Origin: Streptomyces prunicolor NBRC 13075
GTDB taxonomy: Bacteria; Actinomycetota; Actinomycetes; Streptomycetales; Streptomycetaceae
Assembly: GCF_000367365.1 (NCBI RefSeq)
Contig: NZ_BARF01000041.1
Coordinates: 1 to 52,804 of the forward strand
Direction of reading: 5' to 3'
DNA: 52,804 nt
Part shown: one piece after another, positions 8,112-15,686 of the stretch
Position numbering within the stretch: position 1 is the stretch's first letter
Layout: every line of letters begins with the position of its first letter
Notes under the pieces: generated by a model
The model's database searches: none
Seen by the model: only the letters and a program-made list of their open reading frames with translations
Told to the model about the DNA's origin: nothing
Position numbers and translations under genes: made by a program

Positions 8112-9303
8112 CGAACGACGGGGCGCCTGGGTCGTCCTCGGCGGAGTTCACCTGATCAACGGCACCCGCACCCGGACGGACGACGACCCACTGGTCCTGG
8201 TGCGCGTGCCCTCGCTGGAGGAGGTCCGGCCCAGCACCACGGTGGTCGTGCGCTGGGCGGACCTCGGCACCTGCGAGGCGGTGGCCCTCACCACCGGCGG
8301 ACGACTCCTCGGCCGGGTCCTGGTCCAGGGCGACCAGCTCTTCGAGGACGGCTTCGCCGGTCCCGCGCTACGCCCCCTGGTCGGCTCGGCCAACTCCGCT
8401 CTCGTACCGCTGTGTTACCTCTCCGAACACCCCGGCGGCGGCTACCACGGCTACGCCCAGATCCGCGCCCACGCCGAGGACGCCTGCTTCGTCCGCAGCA
8501 CGGCCGAGCCCGTCGGCCATGGAGAAGTGGACCAACTCCATTGGCTGGAGGGCATACTGACGGCACATCAGAAATACGTGCTGCCGCTCGGCAACCACCA
8601 CCTCTACTTCCGCAACCACTTCAAGGGCACCGAGCTGGAGTACAAGTACACCCTCGACCCGGCCCCCGACATCTGGGAGGCCGGCATGGAGGTGCTGCGG
8701 GCACTGCGCGCCGGTGAACTGCCGGGCTGTCGGCCGGAGTACCGCGAGGACTTCCAGATCTGGTACTACGACAACCACCTCTTCGACGTCCTCGGCCCCG
8801 AGTCGCAGCGCGGCTACGCCTCCTTCATCCCCTCCACCGACGGCAAGAACATCCTCAAGCGCAAGTGGTTCGCCGAGGACTCCTTCGCCCGCCGCGAGGA
8901 ACTCACCCACGGCGTCGACGTCACCCCCGACGGCTACGCCGACCACCTCACCGCCGAACTCGGCCTGACCGTACGGGCGATGCCCCCCTTCCGACGCGTC
9001 CGCTACGACGTCCAGTGCGAGTCGCTGCGCACCGGACACATCTACGGCGTCTTCTTCGACCACTGCCAACTCCGCGACGCACCCGACGTGGTGCTGTCCC
9101 AGTGCGAGATCGAGTACCTCCGCTCCCGCAACCTCCTCGACGCGGAGGAGGGCGAGGTGGTGGCCGAGATGGACCGAATCGACGCGTGGGTACGCGGATT
9201 CCTCGTCGACCGGGGCTGGGCCAAGGAGCGCACCTTCTACTCCAAGCGCAGCTTCCTGCGCGATGTCCTCGCCGTTCGGCCCGAGTTGGAGCCGGGCCGG
9301 TGA
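8104..9303 (+). CDS. Unrecognised protein with CYTH/triphosphate-tunnel-like motif
   Basis: 399 residues, overlapping the previous gene by eight bases. The N-terminal 170 residues match nothing I know. Residues 177-181 read ELEYK, the E-x-E-x-K signature that opens CYTH (triphosphate tunnel metalloenzyme) domains, and near the C-terminus CEIEY (335-337 is E-I-E) resembles the acidic strand found late in that barrel. Basic and aromatic strand-like segments lie between (RRVRYDVQCESL, YGVFFDHCQL). CYTH proteins bind triphosphates, metal and often nucleotides, which would suit an operon full of phosphoryl-transfer enzymes. In classical CYTH proteins the motif sits at the extreme N-terminus, so this would be a fusion. 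The assignment is by motif only and could be wrong. Confidence 0.5.
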   Translation: MSDERRGAWVVLGGVHLINGTRTRTDDDPLVLVRVPSLEEVRPSTTVVVRWADLGTCEAVALTTGGRLLGRVLVQGDQLFEDGFAGPALRPLVGSANSALVPLCYLSEHPGGGYHGYAQIRAHAEDACFVRSTAEPVGHGEVDQLHWLEGILTAHQKYVLPLGNHHLYFRNHFKGTELEYKYTLDPAPDIWEAGMEVLRALRAGELPGCRPEYREDFQIWYYDNHLFDVLGPESQRGYASFIPSTDGKNILKRKWFAEDSFARREELTHGVDVTPDGYADHLTAELGLTVRAMPPFRRVRYDVQCESLRTGHIYGVFFDHCQLRDAPDVVLSQCEIEYLRSRNLLDAEEGEVVAEMDRIDAWVRGFLVDRGWAKERTFYSKRSFLRDVLAVRPELEPGR

Positions 9304-10982
9304 CCGTGTACTGGCTGGTCTGGGACGCGGCGGCGCACTGGATCGTGGAACGGCTGACCGCCGAGGGCGCCCTGCCCCACACGGCCCGCCTCCGGGCCGC
9401 CGGCATCACCGCGGCGGCCCGCCCGCCGGCCCCCAACTGCCAGACCCCGCCCTCCCTCGCCACCCTGTTCACCGGTGCCTGGCCGGAGCAGCACGGCGTC
9501 ACCGGATTCCGCGTCCCCGGCACCGGCGGCCCGGTCGAGGAGTCCTCGGCGGCCTTCGCACCGGGCCGCTGCGCCGCACCGCCCGTGTGGCGTACGGCGG
9601 CCGAGGCCGGACTGCGTACGGCGGCCGTGCACGTCCCCTGGACGATCGGCGCCGACGGACAGGCCGAGCCCGGACTCGACGTGGCGGTCGAGGCATACAG
9701 CGACCGCATCGACCGCCAGGCGGCGCTGCCGCTCACGGGTGGCCGCGAGCACTTCGCCGTCGGACCGCACCCGCTCGACGTGACACCGGAGGGCGACCGG
9801 ATCCGGGTCCGTAGCGAGGGCCGGTCCGTGACGCTGGGCGAAGAGGACGGCGACTGGCGGCAGTTGAGGCTGGGGACGGACAGCGGGGTCTGGCTGCGCC
9901 TGGTCGCGGCCGGCGGCCGACGGGTCCTGCTGCGGACCGGCGCCTGGCGCCCGCGCGTGGTGGGCCACGACCGAGCGCTGACTGATGCGGTCGCCGAGAC
10001 GCTTCCCGTGTTCGCCGGGGAGGGCATCGGCCCCACCTACCGGACAGGGGGGCTCGGACCCCGGCTCGTGGACGGCGGCGACGGCTCGGCGGAGGACCTG
10101 TTCGTCTCCTCCATGGGCTGTGTGCACCGCTCCTTCGAGGCCCCGGCCCGCACGGTCCTCGCGCGGCACACGGCCGACCTGGTGGTGATCTACCTGCCCA
10201 CCACCGACGACCTCGGCCACGAACTGATCGGCTGGTGCGACCCGAAGAGCGCCGCTCACCGCCCCGACGTGGCGGACCGGATCTGGCGGCACGTCAGAAT
10301 CGTCTACGGCTGGGCCGATCGGCTGCTGGGAGCGGTACTCGACCGCGCACGCGGGCGGGACACCGTCCTGCTCGGCGCGGATCACGGAATCGCGGGTACG
10401 GCCTGGACGGTGCACCCCAACGAGGTACTGATCGCGGCCGGACTCGCCGCCCGCACCCCCGACGGAGACCTCGACCCCGCACGCTCCTCGGTGCTCTACC
10501 ACCCGGCGGACAACGGCTCGCTGTGGGTCAACCACCAAGGCCTGCCCGGAGGTCGTGTTCCGCGCTCCAATGCGGGCGCACTCCTCGACCGGGCCGAGTC
10601 CGCGCTGCGCGCGGTGACCGAGCCGGGCGGCGGTCGTCCTGTGACGGCAGGCTTCGCCCCCTCGCCGGGCGGCGACCCGGCTGTGGTCCGCCACGTGCTG
10701 TTCGACCCCGACTTCCTGCCCACGGCCAAGCTCCGCCCCGATCACGCCGTCGTCGCGCCCTCGCTCAAACCCGGCGCGCACATCACCAACAACGGCGATC
10801 CACGGCTGCACGCGGTGTTCGCCGCACGCGGTCCCGGGCTGCCACCTGGCGTCGACCTCGGCACCGTCGACAACACCGTCCCGGCCCAAGTCGCCCTGCA
10901 CCAGCTCGGGTTGGGCCCCTCCGACCGTGCCCGTCCGTTACTCCCCGACACCCCTGCGAGGCGTGTGTGCACCGCTACGTGA
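9300..10982 (+). CDS. Type I phosphodiesterase/nucleotide pyrophosphatase family protein
   Basis: A 560-residue alkaline-phosphatase-superfamily enzyme. Asp9 sits in YWLVWDAAAHW. The nucleophile segment NCQTPPSLATLFTGAWPEQH puts the expected Thr at 49, followed by the T-G-x-x-P-x-x-H-G pattern. Later metal ligands appear as LPTTDDLGHELIG and LLGADHGIAGT. Such enzymes hydrolyse phosphodiester or pyrophosphate bonds of nucleotides, phospholipids or phosphonates using two Zn ions. No signal peptide is evident, so it should act in the cytoplasm. The GTG start overlaps the previous stop by four bases. Codon 547 (10938-10940) is TTA. The substrate is unknown; by context it may process a nucleotide-like intermediate. 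Confidence 0.85.
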   Translation: MTVYWLVWDAAAHWIVERLTAEGALPHTARLRAAGITAAARPPAPNCQTPPSLATLFTGAWPEQHGVTGFRVPGTGGPVEESSAAFAPGRCAAPPVWRTAAEAGLRTAAVHVPWTIGADGQAEPGLDVAVEAYSDRIDRQAALPLTGGREHFAVGPHPLDVTPEGDRIRVRSEGRSVTLGEEDGDWRQLRLGTDSGVWLRLVAAGGRRVLLRTGAWRPRVVGHDRALTDAVAETLPVFAGEGIGPTYRTGGLGPRLVDGGDGSAEDLFVSSMGCVHRSFEAPARTVLARHTADLVVIYLPTTDDLGHELIGWCDPKSAAHRPDVADRIWRHVRIVYGWADRLLGAVLDRARGRDTVLLGADHGIAGTAWTVHPNEVLIAAGLAARTPDGDLDPARSSVLYHPADNGSLWVNHQGLPGGRVPRSNAGALLDRAESALRAVTEPGGGRPVTAGFAPSPGGDPAVVRHVLFDPDFLPTAKLRPDHAVVAPSLKPGAHITNNGDPRLHAVFAARGPGLPPGVDLGTVDNTVPAQVALHQLGLGPSDRARPLLPDTPARRVCTAT

Positions 10983-12013
10983 ACTTCCTCGACACCACCC
11001 TGCACCTCGACATCGACACCGAGGCGGAGAAGTCCTTCGAGCCGGTGGCCCGCTTCTTTCGGCACACCATCGCCGACGCGCCGTCGAACGAACCCGCCTT
11101 CCACATCACCTTCGTCCCCTACGACCCCGCCGCCGAGCCCCCGACCGGCCGCCCCGCCGTGATCCGCCAGAGCACGGCACCCGAGTTCACCTTCCACGCG
11201 CTGCTGTCCCGGCACGGCGACCGCCTCGTCTACGCCAACGAGAACACCCGCCTCGACGTCCCCGTCGACGCCTCGATGGACCGGCGCTTCGAGGTCGGCA
11301 TCACCGACGGATCCGTCTGCCAACTGATGGACTTCCTCCGGGACTTGATCATCCGCACCGAGGAGACCCGGGGCACTGTTGTCCTGCACGCCTCCGGCGT
11401 GCGCCGCGACGGCCGCGCCTACGCCATCGCAGGGCCCAAGGGCGCCGGCAAGACCACGACCCTGGTCTCGGTCCTCAGCAGGCCCGGCTGGGAGTACTTC
11501 ACCGGCGACAAGCTGTTCTGCCGGATCGCGGCCGACGGCGGCATCACCGCCACGCCCTGGCGCGACTACCCCTACGTAGGAGCCGGAACGCTGCGCGGAC
11601 ACCCGGCACTTGTCGACTGGGTGCGCGCCAACACGGGCCTGGATCCCGCCGAACTGCCGGACCGCAAGAAGCTGTTGCTGGACGCGGATGCCTTCGAGGC
11701 CTGGCTGGGCTCGGAGTTCAGCCCCGAGCCGCTGCGCCTCGCCGGGATCCTGCTCCCCGAGGTCCGCCCCGGCGAGCCGTGCGCCGTCGAGCCGGTGACG
11801 GAGGAACCGGCCCGCTGGATGGAGCTGAACCGCATCGTCGACCGCTCCATCGACACCACCTTCTTCGGCTGGCAGCACTACCTCGTACCGGACTACGCGG
11901 CCTTCTACGCCACCTTGTCGGCCATGCGCCCCCACCTCGCCGACCTCGCGATGCTCCGCCTCACCGGCACCCTCGACGTCGACCTCGACGCCGCCCTGGC
12001 GGCCGGCTCATGA
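10967..12013 (+). CDS. HprK-like P-loop kinase/ATP-binding protein
   Basis: 348 residues. The GTG start at 10967 lies 16 bases inside the previous gene. A Walker A motif G-P-K-G-A-G-K-T occupies residues 156-163, preceded by RGTVVLHASGVRRDGRAYAI, the usual HPr-kinase/PEP-carboxykinase-like lead-in (VxLHAS...G) in which a small-molecule-modifying HprK branch is often recognised. After the P-loop, WEYFTGDKLFCRI carries the expected acidic residue. Classical HPr kinase phosphorylates a serine of HPr; no HPr gene lies nearby and the N-terminal region differs, so a biosynthetic kinase or ATP sensor is more likely. Its operon partners are a dNMP-kinase-like protein and a phosphodiesterase. The substrate is unknown. 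Confidence 0.7.
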   Translation: MHRYVNFLDTTLHLDIDTEAEKSFEPVARFFRHTIADAPSNEPAFHITFVPYDPAAEPPTGRPAVIRQSTAPEFTFHALLSRHGDRLVYANENTRLDVPVDASMDRRFEVGITDGSVCQLMDFLRDLIIRTEETRGTVVLHASGVRRDGRAYAIAGPKGAGKTTTLVSVLSRPGWEYFTGDKLFCRIAADGGITATPWRDYPYVGAGTLRGHPALVDWVRANTGLDPAELPDRKKLLLDADAFEAWLGSEFSPEPLRLAGILLPEVRPGEPCAVEPVTEEPARWMELNRIVDRSIDTTFFGWQHYLVPDYAAFYATLSAMRPHLADLAMLRLTGTLDVDLDAALAAGS

Positions 12014-12576
12014 GCGCGCCCCAGCTGCGGATCGCGGTGATCGGCCACTCCGGCAGCGGCAAGTCCACCTGTGCGAGCGCCCTCCGCACCTACGCGGCTG
12101 ACCAGGGACTCGCCTTCGCCCGCATCGCACTGGCGCGTCCGCTCTACGAACTCCAGGACCGCGTCTACGCCACCGCCGGCGCCCCCCTCCGGTCCGGCGC
12201 CCAGGACCAGATGCTGATGGAGGACCTCGCCGGCCACCTCCGCCGCCTCAACCCCCGTGCCCTGGCCGACGACTTCGCGACCCGGCTCGCGGACTGCCCG
12301 GCCGACCTCGTCGTCAACGACGACCTGCGCGACCCCCTGATCGACGCCCCCGCGCTGCGGGCCCTGGGCTTCACGATCCTACGGATCACCTGCGACGAAC
12401 GACTGCGCCTGGCCCGGCTGACCGCGCGCTCCGACCTGACCCGCGCCGACGCCTCCACCCGCAACCTCGACCTGATCGAGCCGGACGCCGTCCTCGACAA
12501 CAGCGGGGACCTGACCGCCTATCGGGCCGCGATCCATGTCACCGTCCGCTCGCTGCAAGGAGGTTGGGCGCTGTGA
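12010..12576 (+). CDS. Deoxynucleoside-monophosphate-kinase-like P-loop protein
   Basis: 188 residues. Walker A is GHSGSGKST at 12-20. The protein has the size and layout of nucleoside/dNMP kinases of the T4 gp1 type: a lid-like arginine-rich stretch (CDERLRLARLTARSD) and a substrate-side acidic segment VVNDDLRDPLIDAPALRALG. Such enzymes phosphorylate a (deoxy)nucleoside monophosphate from ATP. It overlaps both neighbours by four bases (ATGA before it, GTGA after it), so it is translated in step with the HprK-like and second Dcd-like genes. The tight link to two dCTP-deaminase-like genes argues for a nucleotide or nucleotide-like substrate by inference. Confidence 0.7.
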   Translation: MSAPQLRIAVIGHSGSGKSTCASALRTYAADQGLAFARIALARPLYELQDRVYATAGAPLRSGAQDQMLMEDLAGHLRRLNPRALADDFATRLADCPADLVVNDDLRDPLIDAPALRALGFTILRITCDERLRLARLTARSDLTRADASTRNLDLIEPDAVLDNSGDLTAYRAAIHVTVRSLQGGWAL

Positions 12577-13115
12577 TCCTCACCGGTCCCGAGATCGCCC
12601 GCGCGGTCGCCGAGGGTGAGATCCACATCGACGACTTCGACCCCACCCGGCTCGAACCCAACTCCTACGGCTTCCGTCTCGCCCCCCAACTCCTGTCGTA
12701 CGACCGGGAGATGCTCGACAGCCGGCACGCACCCGACTGCACCGGCATCACCATGGACGCGGCCGGACATGTGCTGGAGCCCGGCCGGTTCTACCTCGGT
12801 TCCACCATGGAGGTCATGGGCAGCCCGCACTACGCGGCCACCCTCTACGCCTGCCGCTCGGTGTCCACCCTCGGGGTGTGGATCCAGTTCTCCGCCCCGC
12901 TCGGCCACAGCGGGGCGCTCTTCCCCTGGACCCTGGAGATCACCGTCGCCAACCCGGTCCGCCTCTACCCCGGGATGCGCATAGGCAAGCTCGCCTTCTG
13001 GGCCATGCAGGGCGAGCCGCTCCTCTACGACGGCAAGTACACGGGATCGACCGCCGCCGTCGCCTCCCGGCTCAGCGAGGATCTCGCCGTCCTTCCCTCG
13101 ACGGGAGGCAGCTGA
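12573..13115 (+). CDS. Second dCTP-deaminase-like protein, stand-alone
   Basis: 180 residues, about the size of bacterial Dcd (about 190). It is clearly related to residues 1-180 of the 5649 fusion: ILTGPEIA start, LEPGRFYLGSTMEVMGSPHY, RLYPGMRIGKLAFW, and LLYDGKYTGS near the end. Its state is reciprocal. The family's catalytic Glu is kept (Glu122, in TLEI), but the R-S-S-x-A-R substrate motif is degraded to C94-R95-S96-V97-S98-T99. GTG 12573 is chosen because AAGGAGG at 12557-12563 is nine bases upstream and the start then aligns with the paralogue; TTG 12564 abuts that site. It is unlikely to be an independent dCTP deaminase and may pair with the fusion. Confidence 0.8.
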   Translation: MILTGPEIARAVAEGEIHIDDFDPTRLEPNSYGFRLAPQLLSYDREMLDSRHAPDCTGITMDAAGHVLEPGRFYLGSTMEVMGSPHYAATLYACRSVSTLGVWIQFSAPLGHSGALFPWTLEITVANPVRLYPGMRIGKLAFWAMQGEPLLYDGKYTGSTAAVASRLSEDLAVLPSTGGS

Positions 13116-13116
13116 C

Positions 13117-14115
13117 ATGGCGTCAGGCGCGAGCGTCCCGGGGCGTCTGCTGCGCATCGACGAACTGCGCGAACTCTCCCGCCGCAGGCCCGGCCGGGCC
13201 GCACTGGCCATCGCCCGGCAGTGGGCGGTCATCCTCGCCGCCGCGACGGGCGCGGTGTACTGGGGCCACTGGTACGGCTATCTGCTCGCCATCGTCGTCA
13301 TCGCCACCCGGCAGCACGCGCTCGCCGTACTGATGCACGATGGCGCGCACCGGCTGCTGTTCGCCGACCGCAGGGTCAACGACCTGGTCAGCGACCTTCT
13401 GCTGGCCTTCCCGCTGTTCATCAGCACCACCCTGTACCGACGTCACCACCTGGAACACCACCGCTATCTCAACACCGCGCGCGACCCCGACTACGACCCC
13501 ACCGCGATCGACAACACCACCCGCGACTGGGTCCGGCTGTTCGCCGCCGACGCGGTCGCCCTGAACATCGTCAAGACCGTCGGCACCCTGGACCAGTTCT
13601 CGCTGCTCCCGGTGTTGCGCGGGGACCGCACCGTGGCACGGGCGATGGGCCGGGCGCGGTGCGCGCTGTTCCTCGGCGGGCTCGCGGCGCTCGCGGTGGT
13701 CCTGGTGGCGACCGGCTGGTGGCTGCCGTATCTGCTGCTCTGGATCGTGCCGATGATCACCGCACTGAGCATGATCCTGCGGCTGCGGGACATGGCCGAG
13801 CACGTGGGGTGCGAGGAGGACGCCGGGATCGGCGGGACCCGGTCGGTGCTCGCCGGGGCCGTGGAGCGCGCCCTGTTCTCCCCGTGCCGGATCAACTACC
13901 ACCTGGCGCACCACCTTTATCCCAGCGTCCCCTGCTACAACCTCGCCGACCTGCACCGCCGGCTCATGCAGCACCAGGCCGTACGCGACCGCGCCCGCAT
14001 CTCGAGGTCGTACCTCTTCGGGCCTGCCAGCGTGCTGCGGCACGTCGCCGAGGCCCGCGCGCTGAAGTACGCCACCACCACACCGAACAGGGAGCCCGAT
14101 GGCCATCACGCCTGA
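13117..14115 (+). CDS. Membrane fatty-acid-desaturase-family di-iron enzyme
   Basis: 332 residues with the three histidine boxes of integral-membrane desaturases/hydroxylases: H74-DGA-H78, H110-H111-LE-H114-H115, and H262-LA-H265-H266. Hydrophobic segments lie around residues 32-62, 90-105 and 185-220, placing the di-iron centre on the cytosolic face. The family oxidises C-H bonds of acyl chains, carotenoids or, in secondary metabolism, carrier-bound or free intermediates by desaturation or hydroxylation. It starts one base after the previous stop and overlaps the next gene by 17 bases. Its presence among nucleotide-type enzymes is unexpected; it may install a double bond or hydroxyl on the product. 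Confidence 0.85.
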   Translation: MASGASVPGRLLRIDELRELSRRRPGRAALAIARQWAVILAAATGAVYWGHWYGYLLAIVVIATRQHALAVLMHDGAHRLLFADRRVNDLVSDLLLAFPLFISTTLYRRHHLEHHRYLNTARDPDYDPTAIDNTTRDWVRLFAADAVALNIVKTVGTLDQFSLLPVLRGDRTVARAMGRARCALFLGGLAALAVVLVATGWWLPYLLLWIVPMITALSMILRLRDMAEHVGCEEDAGIGGTRSVLAGAVERALFSPCRINYHLAHHLYPSVPCYNLADLHRRLMQHQAVRDRARISRSYLFGPASVLRHVAEARALKYATTTPNREPDGHHA

Positions 14116-15121
14116 GACCCGCGTCGGCAACGTCGACACCTTCCTGGCCGCGCGCGGACTCACCCCCGACGCGATCGAGCGCCTGCTGACCCAACGGACC
14201 GGCCCCGCACGGCACTTCCTGCTCACCAGCTCACCCGTGCACGGACTCGCCAACGCCACCAGCGACGTCGACTTCATCCGGATCCAGTCCGAACCGATGA
14301 CGGGCGCCCGCATGGCGACCCAGCTCTTCGAGGGGCCCAACCACCTCGAAGCCATCTCCTTCGCCGAGGACGAGGTCCACGCGGCGCTCGCCGACCTACG
14401 GGCGCTGGCGGACGCCGATCCGCGGCAGGCCGTCCTCGCGTACCGGGGTTGGGACAAGGGACACGAGCTGCGCCGCAAGCATCTGGAGCGGATCGTCAAC
14501 GGCGTTGCCCTGGACCGGAGTCTGCCGTATCTGGACCGGCTGCCCGAGCTGGCCCGGCTGTGGAAGTGGTCCGCGCTGCACACCGCCACCGAGCAGGTGC
14601 TGTTCCTGTGGCTGGCGGAGGCGGCCGGTGAGCGGCGCGGGCGGGTGGGGTACGCGGTCAACGCGCTGCTGCACCTGATGGACGCCGTGCTCTCGCACCA
14701 CCTCGACGTGTACTCCAACCGCAAGTGGTTCCTGCTGCGGTGGACCCGTTTCCGTCAACTGCACGGCAGCGAGCCGGTGGTGGCCGCAGTGGACGCGCTG
14801 CGCGCCCCCGTCTCCGAGGCGCTCGTCGGCAAGGACGCCGGCCCGCTGGCCCCCGCCCTGACCGCCCTGCTCACCGAGGTGCACGCCGTCGCCGGTGAAG
14901 GACATGCGCCGACCCTCACCGTGGAGCCTGTCGGCGACCCGGTCCGGCGGCGCTTCCTGCCCGGCGCCGACATGCTGCTCGGCGCGACCACGGCCTTCCT
15001 CGGCCAGGACCCGCTGCCCACCGGCGAGATCCCCCTCGCCGACCTGCCGGACGCCGTCGGCGCCCCCGCCGACCTGCTGCGCGCCGCCCGCTGCGGCGCG
15101 GTGACCCTGCTCCCGGCCTGA
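14099..15121 (+). CDS. Nucleotidyltransferase-fold-like protein
   Basis: 340 residues. The segment LLTSSPVHGLANATSDVD at 41-58 resembles the h-G-S...D-x-D signature of Pol-beta-type (MNT/kanamycin-type) nucleotidyltransferases, with Asp56 and Asp58 as the metal-ligand candidates and S44-S45 replacing G-S. A mostly helical C-terminal half follows (LHTATEQVLFLWLAEAAG, YAVNALLHLMDAVLSHHLDV), as in many minimal nucleotidyltransferases. If active it would transfer NMP to a hydroxyl, amine or phosphate. A third acidic residue is not obvious, so it could be an inactive homologue or a different fold. It is translationally coupled to the desaturase gene by overlap. Confidence 0.45.
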   Translation: MAITPETRVGNVDTFLAARGLTPDAIERLLTQRTGPARHFLLTSSPVHGLANATSDVDFIRIQSEPMTGARMATQLFEGPNHLEAISFAEDEVHAALADLRALADADPRQAVLAYRGWDKGHELRRKHLERIVNGVALDRSLPYLDRLPELARLWKWSALHTATEQVLFLWLAEAAGERRGRVGYAVNALLHLMDAVLSHHLDVYSNRKWFLLRWTRFRQLHGSEPVVAAVDALRAPVSEALVGKDAGPLAPALTALLTEVHAVAGEGHAPTLTVEPVGDPVRRRFLPGADMLLGATTAFLGQDPLPTGEIPLADLPDAVGAPADLLRAARCGAVTLLPA

Positions 15122-15154
15122 CCGCCTGCCGCATCCCCCCGCTGAAGGAGCCTG

Positions 15155-15685
15155 ATGGAACTCGCCCTCTACCCCGGCGTGCGCGCCGGCCGCGGCCTGC
15201 CCCCCGAGGCCGCCGTCCGGGCCTGGGCCACCGTCGCCTGGCTGATGTCCGTCGACGGTCGTGCCTACGTCGAGGACCTGGACGGCGGCGCGGACCAGCC
15301 GCAGCTGCGCCAGGTCGTCAAACTCCGGCTGCTGGAGCTGCTGTCGGAGATGGACACCCGGCTCACTGGAGCCGAACCCGCCGGAGAGGCACACCAGTTG
15401 GCGCTGGCCCTGGAGTACGGCCTGCACGAGGTCTGCCACGCCTCGGGCCAGGAGCTGGCCCAACTCTTCGCCCTGGAGCAGGAGTTCGGTGGTGAGGAGG
15501 CCGACGACGCCGGAGTGCGCGAGCTGTGGGACGCACTGTGCGAGGCCTTCCCCGGGCAGATCCCCGACCCGCTGGTGGCGAGCGGACAGAGCGAGGTCCT
15601 GCGCGCGCTGCGGAACTGGTCCAAGCTGTGCGTCGCCGCCGGTACCGACGCCGCGTTCCTCGAACCGTTCCTCAAGGACGCCTGA
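15155..15685 (+). CDS. Small acidic protein of unknown function
   Basis: 176 residues, acidic and Leu/Ala-rich, predicted mostly helical, with no cofactor or catalytic motif that I recognise. AAGGAG lies nine bases before the ATG, and the gene ends one base before the aminotransferase gene. Length and helicity would fit a partner or accessory protein of the upstream nucleotidyltransferase-like protein or of the aminotransferase, but this is only context. Confidence 0.7.
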   Translation: MELALYPGVRAGRGLPPEAAVRAWATVAWLMSVDGRAYVEDLDGGADQPQLRQVVKLRLLELLSEMDTRLTGAEPAGEAHQLALALEYGLHEVCHASGQELAQLFALEQEFGGEEADDAGVRELWDALCEAFPGQIPDPLVASGQSEVLRALRNWSKLCVAAGTDAAFLEPFLKDA

Positions 15686-15686
15686 C

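Noticed and set aside
10967..12013. Naming the HprK-like gene as true HPr kinase (hprK).
   Set aside because: There is no HPr or PTS gene nearby and the N-terminal region differs; only the P-loop part supports the family.
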